64,000 nt of DNA from CADEDV01 sp964412375. Its GTDB lineage: Bacteria > Bacteroidota > Bacteroidia > Chitinophagales > Chitinophagaceae. The stretch lies in assembly GCA_964412375.1 (NCBI GenBank), contig CAYPOD010000015.1, positions 1 to 64,000 on the forward strand, read 5' to 3'. The translations under genes were made by a program, and so were the position numbers. Position 1 is the first letter of the stretch, and every line of letters starts with the position of its first letter. Under the pieces are notes generated by a model. The model was not told the DNA's origin, ran no database searches, and was given only the letters and a program-made list of their open reading frames with translations. Shown piece after piece: positions 34,557 to 42,656 of the stretch.

Positions 34557-35555
34557 ATGTCGGTGGAAAAAATCATTTCAGACTGGAAAAAAGGAGTCTT
34601 CAAGCCGGTCTATTGGCTGGAAGGCGAAGAGGGATATTATATTGATAAGGCCATGGAATACGCTGAGCATCATATTCTTCCTGAAAGTGAGGCCAGCTTC
34701 AATCTCACTGTATTTTACGGTAAAGATGCTACCTGGACCGATGTAGTGAATGCATGCCGCAGGTATCCGATGTTTGCAGAACGACAGGTGGTGCTGCTCA
34801 AAGAAGCCCAGCAGATGCGGGATGCTGAGAAATTGGAATCTTACATTGAAAACCCGTTATCCTCGACAGTACTGGTGGTTTCTTATAAAGACAAAAAAGT
34901 AGATGGGCGCACCAAATTTGCCAAACTGCTGAAAGAAAAAGGCAACCTGGTTACCACCAAAAAGCTATATGAAAGCCAGGTGCCCGAGTGGACACAGGAA
35001 TTACTTAAAACAAAAGGGCTGGGTATTTCGGCCAAAGGATTGGCACTGCTGGTGGACCATATTGGCAATGACCTGAGCCGCATCGAAAATGAAATTGATA
35101 AGATTTCAGTGAACCTTGCCAAACGTAAAACCATTACCGAAGAAGATATTGAGGAATTCATCGGTGTGAGTAAGGAGTTCAATGTGTTTGAACTGCAATC
35201 GGCGATCGCCAAAAAGGATCTTGGCAAAGCGATTCGTATAATCAGCTATTTTGAAGCCAACCCCAAAGCAGCACCAATACAATTGGTGCTCCCTTCGTTG
35301 TACAGCTTCTTCAGCAAAACATATATGGTGTTTGGCGCCGGTTCACACGATGAGAAAACAGTGGCAGCAGCCATAGGGGTTACACCTTACTTTGTCAAAG
35401 ACTATATGCAGGCTGCCAACCTCCACAGTTTTACAGGAATAGAAAGAATTTTATTATTGCTGCATCAGTATAACCTGAAAAGTGTAGGTATTGGCAACAG
35501 CGGCACTCCAGACGCTTCCCTGCTGAAAGAAATGGTTGTGAAAATGATTGCCTGA
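34557..35555 (+). CDS. holA: DNA polymerase III delta subunit
   Basis: 332 residues, the usual length. The AAA-like domain 1 holds FKPVYWLEGEEGYYIDKAME, the middle has the family segment ALLVDHIGNDLSRIENEIDK and the following EDIEEFIGVSKEFNVFEL, and the C-terminal part is the collar domain. Delta opens the beta sliding clamp as part of the clamp loader. The upstream 34336-34556 is a divergent promoter region with a small hairpin (ATCAC/GTGAT near 34416-34434) and no gene. Confidence 0.95.
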   Translation: MSVEKIISDWKKGVFKPVYWLEGEEGYYIDKAMEYAEHHILPESEASFNLTVFYGKDATWTDVVNACRRYPMFAERQVVLLKEAQQMRDAEKLESYIENPLSSTVLVVSYKDKKVDGRTKFAKLLKEKGNLVTTKKLYESQVPEWTQELLKTKGLGISAKGLALLVDHIGNDLSRIENEIDKISVNLAKRKTITEEDIEEFIGVSKEFNVFELQSAIAKKDLGKAIRIISYFEANPKAAPIQLVLPSLYSFFSKTYMVFGAGSHDEKTVAAAIGVTPYFVKDYMQAANLHSFTGIERILLLLHQYNLKSVGIGNSGTPDASLLKEMVVKMIA

Positions 35556-35628
35556 ACTTGCTCTAAATGTATTTTCTTTGTGCAACCCTGCCCGGTGCCA
35601 ATTCATCTGTTGGGGCAAAATATTCAGC

Positions 35629-36387
35629 ATGAAAAAATATATTCTCAGCTTTCTTATTGTAACATCAGTCGTTTTTGCCGGTTGTCTTGATACCACTGAA
35701 GAAATAGTGATGAATGAAGACGGCAGCGGCAACATCACTATCACCAATGATATGAGTGCCGCCCTCAGCATGGCAAAGCAACTCGGCGAAAATGAGGAGG
35801 ATATGAGCCAGGGAGATGAAAAGGTTGATACCACCATTTCACTGGCTAAGGAAATTGATGAGAAAAAAGATTACAGCGAGCAGGAAAAAGCATGGCTGAG
35901 AAACGGGAAACTCAGACTACAGATGAACATGCAGGAAGAAAAAATGATCATTTCCATGAACTTTCCCTTCAGCCATCCGTCTGAAATTGCCGGCATAAAA
36001 GCGCTGTCTTCAAAAATTCTATCCGATAAAATGGGGGATCCGGATGCAGGTGGTATGGGCATTCCGGGCCTGGAAGATGCGCCAACCCCCAGCAGTTTTG
36101 ATGACTATTTTGTAACCAGCTTCACCCAGGATCTGATAGAACGAAAAGTAAACACTGAAAAATATGCAGGTGCACAGAATGATGAATACTTAAAAAGTAT
36201 GCGGGAAATGGCCGGGATGGGTGCGCCAATGATGACCACTTATATCATCAATCTGCCTCGGGCTGTTAAAAATGCGGATGGCAAATCGGTGAAACTTTCT
36301 GAAGATAAAAAGACGGTAACCGTGCATGTTAGTGTGGACGATTTTTTCAGCGATCCTTCAACACTCGAATTCAGGATAGAATATTAG
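35629..36387 (+). CDS. Putative lipoprotein of unknown function
   Basis: 252 residues from ATG 35629. Lipoprotein signal MKKYILSFLIVTSVVFAGC has its lipobox Cys at residue 19, so it is membrane-anchored by lipid. The mature part begins LDTTEEIVMNEDGSGNITIT, a strand pattern seen in uncharacterised Bacteroidota lipoproteins, and has Met-rich segments (MREMAGMGAPMMTTY). The end is a beta-rich repeat (SEDKKTVTVHVSVDDFFSDP). It follows holA by about 70 bp and may be co-transcribed. It is convergent with ribF, with stops 9 bp apart. Confidence 0.78.
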   Translation: MKKYILSFLIVTSVVFAGCLDTTEEIVMNEDGSGNITITNDMSAALSMAKQLGENEEDMSQGDEKVDTTISLAKEIDEKKDYSEQEKAWLRNGKLRLQMNMQEEKMIISMNFPFSHPSEIAGIKALSSKILSDKMGDPDAGGMGIPGLEDAPTPSSFDDYFVTSFTQDLIERKVNTEKYAGAQNDEYLKSMREMAGMGAPMMTTYIINLPRAVKNADGKSVKLSEDKKTVTVHVSVDDFFSDPSTLEFRIEY

Positions 36388-36395
36388 AAATGACT

Positions 36396-37379
36396 TTATA
36401 AATTGGCCAGGCTGTTGATCTTGTCACGGTCAATTTGCTTCACCAGGTCTTCCAGGTTGTCAAATTTTACTTCTTCCCGTAGGTATTTTTTGACAAACAC
36501 TCTCAGGTGCTGTCCGTAGATCTCTTTTTCAAAATCAAACAAATTAACTTCCACCACTCTTTTCTTCCCGTCAACGGTGGGCCGGAAACCAATGCTCATC
36601 ATCCCTTTCTGTCTTTCTTCCGTTGCTTTGGGATGCGGCGGATGTTCCAGTTCGGCATACACTGCATAAATACCATTGCCCGGTATAATCTTTTCCTCGT
36701 CAGCAATATGCAGGTTGGCCGTTGGATATCCTAATTGCCTGCCCAGTTTATTTCCATGGACGACTTCGCCGGAAAAAAAGAATTCATACCCGAGCAGTTT
36801 ATTGGCCGTTTCAATATCGCTGTGAAGGATGGCCTCCCGGATGTTGGTGGAACTGATCGAAATATTTTCCAAAATATGTTTAGGTATTTCTTTGAGAAGA
36901 TAGTTATACTGCGGAGCACCTTTTTCCAGCAGGCGAAAATCACCGAGCCGGTCTTTTCCAAAACGATGATCATAGCCAATAATAATGGTGTGAGGTCTGA
37001 ATTTATTCACCAGGAAATTCCGGATATAATCTTCGGCGGGCTGGTTAGCAAAGGCGTCTGTAAAGGGTACCACCACCACATGGTCAACTCCGATGTTTTC
37101 AAGCAATTCCAGTTTTTCCGGCAACGAATTGATCAGGCGTACACCCAATATAGTGGAAGAAACCACTTTGCGGGGATGTGGATGAAACGTAATGATCACA
37201 GTTTCACCGTTGATCGAAGCTGCTTCTGACTTTAGCTTTTCAATCACCTGACGGTGGCCCATATGCACACCATCAAATGTGCCGATAGTGATAACAGCAT
37301 TGCGGAAAAGCGGTAGATTCTCTATGTCACGATGTACCTGCACAAAAGGCAAAATAAATGCGCAATATTCAATTAGCAA
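36396..37379 (-). CDS. ribF: Bifunctional riboflavin kinase / FAD synthetase
   Basis: 327 residues if it starts at ATG 37379, or 315 if the GTG at 37343 (VQVHRDIENLP) is used. The GTG matches the usual family start better and is farther from the divergent purM promoter. The N-terminal FAD-synthetase domain has nucleotidyltransferase motif AVITIGTFDGVHMGHRQVIE and ISSTNIREAI. The C-terminal flavokinase domain has GRQLGYPTANLH, NGIYAVYA and VVEVNLFDFEKEIYG. It phosphorylates riboflavin to FMN and adenylates it to FAD. Confidence 0.95.
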   Translation of the reverse strand: MLIEYCAFILPFVQVHRDIENLPLFRNAVITIGTFDGVHMGHRQVIEKLKSEAASINGETVIITFHPHPRKVVSSTILGVRLINSLPEKLELLENIGVDHVVVVPFTDAFANQPAEDYIRNFLVNKFRPHTIIIGYDHRFGKDRLGDFRLLEKGAPQYNYLLKEIPKHILENISISSTNIREAILHSDIETANKLLGYEFFFSGEVVHGNKLGRQLGYPTANLHIADEEKIIPGNGIYAVYAELEHPPHPKATEERQKGMMSIGFRPTVDGKKRVVEVNLFDFEKEIYGQHLRVFVKKYLREEVKFDNLEDLVKQIDRDKINSLANL

Positions 37380-37394
37380 TGTGTATTGTTCAAC

Positions 37395-37402
37395 TATTTT
37401 TG
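37395..37402 (+). promoter_or_regulatory. -7 element of the purM promoter
   Basis: TATTTTTG matches TAnnTTTG, 27 bp before the purM ATG, in the short divergent gap with ribF. Confidence 0.5.
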
Positions 37403-37428
37403 CAGCAATTCTAAAGCGGGCCGGTACT

Positions 37429-38601
37429 ATGTCGTTATATTCAAAAAGAGGGGTTTCAGCGCAAAAGGAGGAAGTTCACGCAGCTACCAGGAATCTTGAC
37501 AAAGGACTATATCCAAATGCTTTTTGCAAAATTTATCCTGATGTGCTTTGTGGCGATGATGACTGGGTGAATGTGATGCATGCGGATGGCGCAGGCACCA
37601 AGAGCATTCTTGCTTATTTATATTGGAAGGAGACAGGTGATGTATCGGTATGGAAAGGAATAGCACAGGATGCCATAGTCATGAACCTGGATGATCTTCT
37701 TTGTGTTGGCATTTATGACAAGTTGCTATTTTCTTCAACGATTGACCGCAATAAAAAACTTATCCCGGCTGATGTGCTGGAAGCGGTGATTAGCGGAACA
37801 CAAGAGTTTTTTGATAGTATGAAGCAATTTGGTGTCAACATTAGTTTTATGGGTGGCGAAACAGCTGATGTAGGTGATGTGGTGCGAACCATTGCTGTCA
37901 ACGGTACGATGACGGCAAGATGGCCAAAGAAAAAACTTATTACCAATGAAAATATACAACCCGGCAATGTGATCGTTGGCCTTGCCGGTTTTGGACAATC
38001 GAATTACGAAACAGCCTATAACAGCGGTCTGGCCAGCAACGGGCTCACCAGTGCAAGACATGATGTGCTGGATAAATCTTATGCTGTTCGTTTCCCTGAA
38101 ACATATGAGGCATCACTCGATGATTCGGTTGTTTATATCGGTCAAAATAAAATGACTGATGAAGTTAAAGTGAACGATCAGCGATCTACTACAATCGGCC
38201 AACTCCTGTTAAGCCCAACAAGAACCTTTGCGCCGGTGATGAAGGCATTGCTTGAAAACCACTTTGAAGCTATCCAGGGTCTTATTCATTGCAGCGGTGG
38301 GGGTCAAACCAAGTGTTTGAAATATGTGCCTGAAAATGTCCGGATCATTAAGGACAATTTGTTTGAACCGCCGGTCATCTTTCAACTGATACAAAAGGCC
38401 AGTGGTGCAGACGACCGGGAGATGTACCAGGTTTTTAATATGGGTACAAGACTGGAAATCTATACTAATGAAAAAGACGCTGATGCAATAATCACTGTCT
38501 CAAAAAGCTTCGGTGTGGATGCGCAGGTGATCGGCAGGGTGGAGGAGTGTGATACAAAACAAGTAGAAATAAAATCTGGTTCCGGTGTTATAGTTTTTTG
38601 A
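37429..38601 (+). CDS. purM: Phosphoribosylformylglycinamidine cyclo-ligase (AIR synthase)
   Basis: 390 residues from ATG 37429. PurM-fold motifs are HADGAGTKSILAYLYWKETG, AQDAIVMNLDDLLCVG, SFMGGETADVGDVV and VIVGLAGFGQSNYET. The enzyme closes the imidazole ring to make AIR in purine synthesis. It is about 45 residues longer than the E. coli enzyme and, with the N-terminal MSLYSKRGVSAQKEEVHAAT, looks like the Bacteroidota form. ftsE follows after about 45 bp and may share the transcript. Confidence 0.92.
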   Translation: MSLYSKRGVSAQKEEVHAATRNLDKGLYPNAFCKIYPDVLCGDDDWVNVMHADGAGTKSILAYLYWKETGDVSVWKGIAQDAIVMNLDDLLCVGIYDKLLFSSTIDRNKKLIPADVLEAVISGTQEFFDSMKQFGVNISFMGGETADVGDVVRTIAVNGTMTARWPKKKLITNENIQPGNVIVGLAGFGQSNYETAYNSGLASNGLTSARHDVLDKSYAVRFPETYEASLDDSVVYIGQNKMTDEVKVNDQRSTTIGQLLLSPTRTFAPVMKALLENHFEAIQGLIHCSGGGQTKCLKYVPENVRIIKDNLFEPPVIFQLIQKASGADDREMYQVFNMGTRLEIYTNEKDADAIITVSKSFGVDAQVIGRVEECDTKQVEIKSGSGVIVF

Positions 38602-38647
38602 ATTTCTTAAGTCAAGTTGGTTTATTTTGCAACAAACAATTCAATCC

Positions 38648-39337
38648 ATGTCAGAACCCATTATTCAGCTTTCTAATGTCAATATCTACCAGGGCAATAA
38701 CCTTATTCTCCAGGATGTAAATCTTACCGTAAACAAAGGTGAGTTCGTTTACCTGGTTGGGAAAACAGGCACAGGAAAGTCGAGCTTGCTAAAAACACTT
38801 TATGGTGAATTGCCGCTGAAAGAAGGGCAGGGGGAAGTGGCAGGTTTTAATCTTTCAGGGCTTGACTGGAAAAAGGTTCCTTACCTGCGCCGCAACCTGG
38901 GTGTCGTTTTCCAGGAATTTCAATTACTGACCGACCGTAATGTAAATAATAACCTGAAGTTTGTTTTGAAAGCCACCGGCTGGACAGATGAGAAACTGAT
39001 GGATGAAAAAATTCAGGATGTCCTCGAAAAAGTGGGACTAAAATCCAAAGGGTTTAAAATGCCTTTTGAACTGAGCGGCGGTGAACAACAAAGGGTGGAT
39101 ATAGCCCGGGCTTTATTAAATTCTCCCAAACTTATATTGGCAGATGAACCTACCGGTAACCTTGATCCTGAAACATCAGATGAGATCATGAAACTTCTCT
39201 TTAGCATCAGCAGGGATTACAACACTACCATTGTGATGGCTTCACATGATTACATCGTGGTGCAAAAATACCCGGCAAGAATGATCAGAACTGAACGGGG
39301 CCGGGTGATTGACAATGCTACCATAACCACTGAATAA
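38648..39337 (+). CDS. ftsE: Cell-division ABC transporter ATP-binding protein
   Basis: 229 residues from ATG 38648. Walker A is VGKTGTGKSS, the Q-loop region is VVFQEFQLLTDRNVNNNL, the signature is LSGGEQQRVDIARAL and Walker B is LILADEPTGNLDP, then the switch His in MASHDYI. The FtsE-type GKTGTGKS and the DRNVxxN segment separate it from other ABC ATPases. FtsE works with FtsX to activate cell-wall hydrolases at the septum. ftsX is not adjacent. Its last 20 bp overlap the end of the convergent glycosyltransferase gene. Confidence 0.88.
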   Translation: MSEPIIQLSNVNIYQGNNLILQDVNLTVNKGEFVYLVGKTGTGKSSLLKTLYGELPLKEGQGEVAGFNLSGLDWKKVPYLRRNLGVVFQEFQLLTDRNVNNNLKFVLKATGWTDEKLMDEKIQDVLEKVGLKSKGFKMPFELSGGEQQRVDIARALLNSPKLILADEPTGNLDPETSDEIMKLLFSISRDYNTTIVMASHDYIVVQKYPARMIRTERGRVIDNATITTE

Positions 39338-40448
39338 GCTCAAGGCTGTTTTTCCTGTTATCATAGGTGTCGCCAAGCAACCGCTGGCGCAACCTGATCT
39401 CTTCCACTGTAAACGGCTGGTTATATAATTGCATGATGATAGAAGCAAAAGCATTGGCCGTTGTTCCAATATGACAGGCTGCAGCAAGACCTGTACCTTT
39501 CACCATGGCTTCATGGGTGATGCAATGACGGCCTTCAAACAACACATGCAGCAGTTTGAGCCTGATGCCCGTTATGTTCCGGTTAAATGATGGCAGAATG
39601 TTGATATGGGCTTTACGGATGAGATCGTTTAATTCTCCTTCTGATGGATCGGCAACCAAACAGGTATGTTGAAACAGGTGCGCCATTTTCTGCAGACGTC
39701 TTGATGGTTTTTTACCGGCGATCACAAATGGTTTTCTCACTTTCATGAACACTTTTCGTAACAACCATATTGCCGCTTCTTCATTCTCCGGCACGGATAA
39801 ATTACCATGATATAAACAAAGGTTGCCCATTCCTTCTTCGCCGGACACAGTTTGCCAAGAAGGGTAAATGGGCAGCAACCTGGCACCAGGAAGATCATAC
39901 TGTTCTTTCAGCACCGTCACATCTTCATGGGACACACAGGCATAGATACATTCATGCGGTAACTGTTGGCTGTATTTTTTCAGCAACCGGCTTTCATGTA
40001 AAAAGTATAGTTTTTTAAACAGCGAAGTTTCAGCCCTGGCCAGTTCTTTGTAATAAAGGCTTTCTTCGTTATGCATCCTGACCACCACTTTTCTTTTTTG
40101 CAGGTCAAGCAGGGGCAGGATGCCTGTACAGTGAATGCCTTCCAGCAAAACCGGGTGATCATCTTTATTGAGATTGGCGGCCAGTTCTTCATTCATTCTT
40201 GATGCTACGATATAGGGAATACGGGAAGAAAAGCCTTTGCTGCCTGTTTTTCTTTCATAGACACGGATCGTTTCGCAAAACTGGTTTAATTCATTTGGAG
40301 TTCCTCTTTCATTATAATTGAAATAGTGCAGGTGAATGCCGATGTCCAGTTTCCTGAACATCATGATACGGTTCATCATATCAATGGCGCCGCCATAATC
40401 TGCCGGCCAGGGCACATCAAGACAAACAATATGTAGCTGGCGTTTCAA
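39318..40448 (-). CDS. Glycosyltransferase (GT4-like), second gene of surface-sugar operon
   Basis: 376 residues. The N-terminal Rossmann-like domain starts LHIVCLDVPWPADYGGAIDM, typical of GT4 enzymes that carry an acceptor-site glycine near the start. The C-terminal half holds LCLYHGNLSVPENEEAAIWL and the donor-site region DLIRKAHINILPSFNRNITG with IRLKLLHVLFEGRHCITHEA. It would add a sugar from a nucleotide donor to a polysaccharide or lipid. Its ATG overlaps the stop of the upstream glycosyltransferase (40445-40448, ATGA). The 3' end overlaps ftsE on the opposite strand. Confidence 0.82.
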   Translation of the reverse strand: MKRQLHIVCLDVPWPADYGGAIDMMNRIMMFRKLDIGIHLHYFNYNERGTPNELNQFCETIRVYERKTGSKGFSSRIPYIVASRMNEELAANLNKDDHPVLLEGIHCTGILPLLDLQKRKVVVRMHNEESLYYKELARAETSLFKKLYFLHESRLLKKYSQQLPHECIYACVSHEDVTVLKEQYDLPGARLLPIYPSWQTVSGEEGMGNLCLYHGNLSVPENEEAAIWLLRKVFMKVRKPFVIAGKKPSRRLQKMAHLFQHTCLVADPSEGELNDLIRKAHINILPSFNRNITGIRLKLLHVLFEGRHCITHEAMVKGTGLAAACHIGTTANAFASIIMQLYNQPFTVEEIRLRQRLLGDTYDNRKNSLELIQWLW

Positions 40449-41536
40449 ACCTTGAAAACGGATTTATAAAAGGCGAGTAATTTTTTTTCTTCCTGCTCCC
40501 AGTTCAGTACCAGGCGGGCTTTCAGGCAGTTTTCCTGTAATGTTTTATGTAAAACATCATCAGACAGCAATTTGTTCAGCGCAGCGGCAATTATGGGAGG
40601 ATCAACAGTTTCGATCAGCAAAGCTACGGGGTATTGCTCATTGAGACGGCGGTACTCAGGATAATCCATGGTCACCTGCGGCAATCCTGCATGTATATAA
40701 TCAAAGAACTTATTGGGCAAGGCCAGGTATTGGTTCAGCCCAGTGTTTTCAGCTACTGCCACACCGATATAAGCCTGTGCTGAAATTTCCCGTAGTTTGT
40801 CTGGAGGCAACATGCCCTTTAATTCCACTTTAGTTTCCAGGCCTGATTCAGCCACCAGTTGTTTCAGTTGCGGCATAAAATTACCGTCACCACAAACCAC
40901 CAGCCGTGCATTCACCATTTTCATGGCAGGAACCAGTTGTTCAAAGGCCCTTGCTTCGTTTACTGCTCCCTGGTATAAAATAAAACGTTCTGACTTTGGA
41001 TTGATGCTTAAAGGGTGCAGCCGAGGCATATTGCGTATCGTTTCATATTTCACACCATAGCGCTGTTGAAATTCCTGAGCGATACTTTCACTTACAGTGT
41101 AACCTGAAAGGAATTTTGGGACAGCTTTTTTTTCAATGCGGGACCATATCTTAAAAACAGCAGGCCGTGTGGCCACTTCCTTTAACCCGGTGAATAATTC
41201 ATGTGCATCATAAATGCGGGGAATTTTCTTCCAGGCCGAAATTCTTAAACAAGGTAGTATGGTATCAAGATCAATGGCGCAGATGGCATCCATTTTTTTG
41301 AACAGGAGGTAGAAGAATAGCCTGGTATTATACTCTGCGTAAAAAAGCTTTCCTTTTTTGAACCAGCATCGCAGCCTTTTCTGCCTGAATTTTTCCTGTC
41401 GCAACGGGAGCGAAGAGGGAAGTTTACGTCCTACTAAAACCACATCATAGCCATTTTCTGCCAGCGACATACAGATGCGGTTCATCCGCTGGTCAAAGGT
41501 GAGGTCGTTGGTAACGGTGAAGTATATCCTTTTCAA
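40445..41536 (-). CDS. Glycosyltransferase (GT4-like), first glycosyltransferase of the operon
   Basis: 363 residues. The start KRIYFTVTNDLTFDQRMNRI and ENGYDVVLVGRKLP form the N-terminal GT-B domain. The C-terminal domain has FILYQGAVNEARAFEQLVPA, ARLVVCGDGNFMP, and the donor-site pattern NQYLALPNKFFDYIHAGLPQ. It is translationally coupled to the next glycosyltransferase by a four-base overlap and follows the Gfo/Idh/MocA gene by 29 bp. The three genes are a likely surface-glycan operon. The acceptor is unknown. Confidence 0.87.
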   Translation of the reverse strand: MKRIYFTVTNDLTFDQRMNRICMSLAENGYDVVLVGRKLPSSLPLRQEKFRQKRLRCWFKKGKLFYAEYNTRLFFYLLFKKMDAICAIDLDTILPCLRISAWKKIPRIYDAHELFTGLKEVATRPAVFKIWSRIEKKAVPKFLSGYTVSESIAQEFQQRYGVKYETIRNMPRLHPLSINPKSERFILYQGAVNEARAFEQLVPAMKMVNARLVVCGDGNFMPQLKQLVAESGLETKVELKGMLPPDKLREISAQAYIGVAVAENTGLNQYLALPNKFFDYIHAGLPQVTMDYPEYRRLNEQYPVALLIETVDPPIIAAALNKLLSDDVLHKTLQENCLKARLVLNWEQEEKKLLAFYKSVFKV

Positions 41537-41565
41537 AAGGCTGCTGGTTGAAAATGAAGTAAGGG

Positions 41566-42570
41566 CTATTGCAAAGAAACGGAATTGTAAATTCTTTCTA
41601 TCACTTCCACCGTTTTAAATCCATCTGCTGCCTGGGTGAATGGGTGGTTTTCATCCTGCAATGCTTTTAGCATATTCTCATACACTTTGTCATGATTACT
41701 CATCGAGCCTTTATAAAATCCATAATCATTGGCTGATCCTGCAGCAGGAATCTCCAGATCAAAACCATCCGTCAACTGGTATTCTATCCTGTTCATGTAT
41801 TCTCCGCCTACCCGTATACTGCCTTTCTCACCTAAGAGAGATAAGGACACTTCCATGTTTTTCTGAAAAGTGTTCAATGACCAGTTTAGCCCGCCAAGCA
41901 TACCATTGCTCATTTTGAAAGAAACTACTCCGCTGTCTTCAAAATCGATGATGCCCCCGTGTGCCAGGTTCTTGCGGTAGCCTGTTATTTCCTCCACTTC
42001 TCCCAGCAACCAAAGCATGGCATCAATATAATGACTGAACTGTGTATATAATGTACCGCCGTCAAGTTCAGCGCTGCCTTTCCATGAATCCATGTAGTAT
42101 GCTGCAGGCCTGTTCCAGAAACAGTTTAACTGAAAACTGTATAAGCGGCCCAGGCGGTTGTCGTCTACCAGTTCTTTCAGGGCAGCCAATGCAGGATTAT
42201 AACGGGTGGATTTCACCACAAATAACTTCTTTCCGGCTTTTGTTGCTGCATCAGTCATTTTTGCGGCATCGGCTGTGCTGATGCAAAGTGGTTTTTCACA
42301 AAGCACATGCTTCCCGGCTTCGAGGGCGGCAATAGCATGTTTAGCATGAAGCCCATTGGGTGTGCAGACTGCCAGCAGATCAAAATCATAGGTCAGTAAT
42401 TGCTGTAAATCATAACAGGGAGTTGCCTGAAATTGTGCTGCCAGTTCATCAGCCCGTTGCGGAATAATATCGCAAACTGCCACTATCCGGCCCTGTTTAG
42501 CCGCCTCTGCAGCATGGCGTGGAGCAATTTTACCACATCCAATGATAGCAAAACGAAGCGATGAACTCAT
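41566..42570 (-). CDS. Gfo/Idh/MocA oxidoreductase, WlbA/WbpB-like
   Basis: 334 residues from ATG 42570. The Rossmann NAD-binding start is RFAIIGCGKIAPRHAAEA and the family motif CEKPLCIS carries the catalytic-region lysine. The C-terminal domain has FWNRPAAYYMDSWKGSAELD, GGTLYTQFSHYIDAMLWLLG, close to WlbA/WbpB enzymes that oxidise C3 of UDP-GlcNAcA-type sugars. It is first of the operon with two glycosyltransferases, which supports a sugar-nucleotide role. The exact substrate is inferred only. Confidence 0.82.
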   Translation of the reverse strand: MSSSLRFAIIGCGKIAPRHAAEAAKQGRIVAVCDIIPQRADELAAQFQATPCYDLQQLLTYDFDLLAVCTPNGLHAKHAIAALEAGKHVLCEKPLCISTADAAKMTDAATKAGKKLFVVKSTRYNPALAALKELVDDNRLGRLYSFQLNCFWNRPAAYYMDSWKGSAELDGGTLYTQFSHYIDAMLWLLGEVEEITGYRKNLAHGGIIDFEDSGVVSFKMSNGMLGGLNWSLNTFQKNMEVSLSLLGEKGSIRVGGEYMNRIEYQLTDGFDLEIPAAGSANDYGFYKGSMSNHDKVYENMLKALQDENHPFTQAADGFKTVEVIERIYNSVSLQ

Positions 42571-42604
42571 AATCATCAAATATACATTCATTCAACGGGC
42601 AATA

Positions 42605-42636
42605 AAAAACCCCCTGTGTATATCACAAGGGGTTTT
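42605..42636. terminator. Hairpin between the OMP gene and the sugar operon
   Basis: AAAACCCCCTGTG, loop TATAT, CACAAGGGGTTTT. With the A and T flanks it can end the minus-strand OMP gene; the sugar operon begins just beyond it. Confidence 0.88.
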
Positions 42637-42656
42637 GTTTATGAATGATTTACTTA

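Noticed and set aside
38627..39337. ABC ATPase as a LolD-type lipoprotein exporter instead of FtsE
   Set aside because: The Q-loop and the following DRNVxxN segment fit FtsE, but I kept confidence below 0.9 because no ftsX or lolC/E gene is adjacent to decide it.
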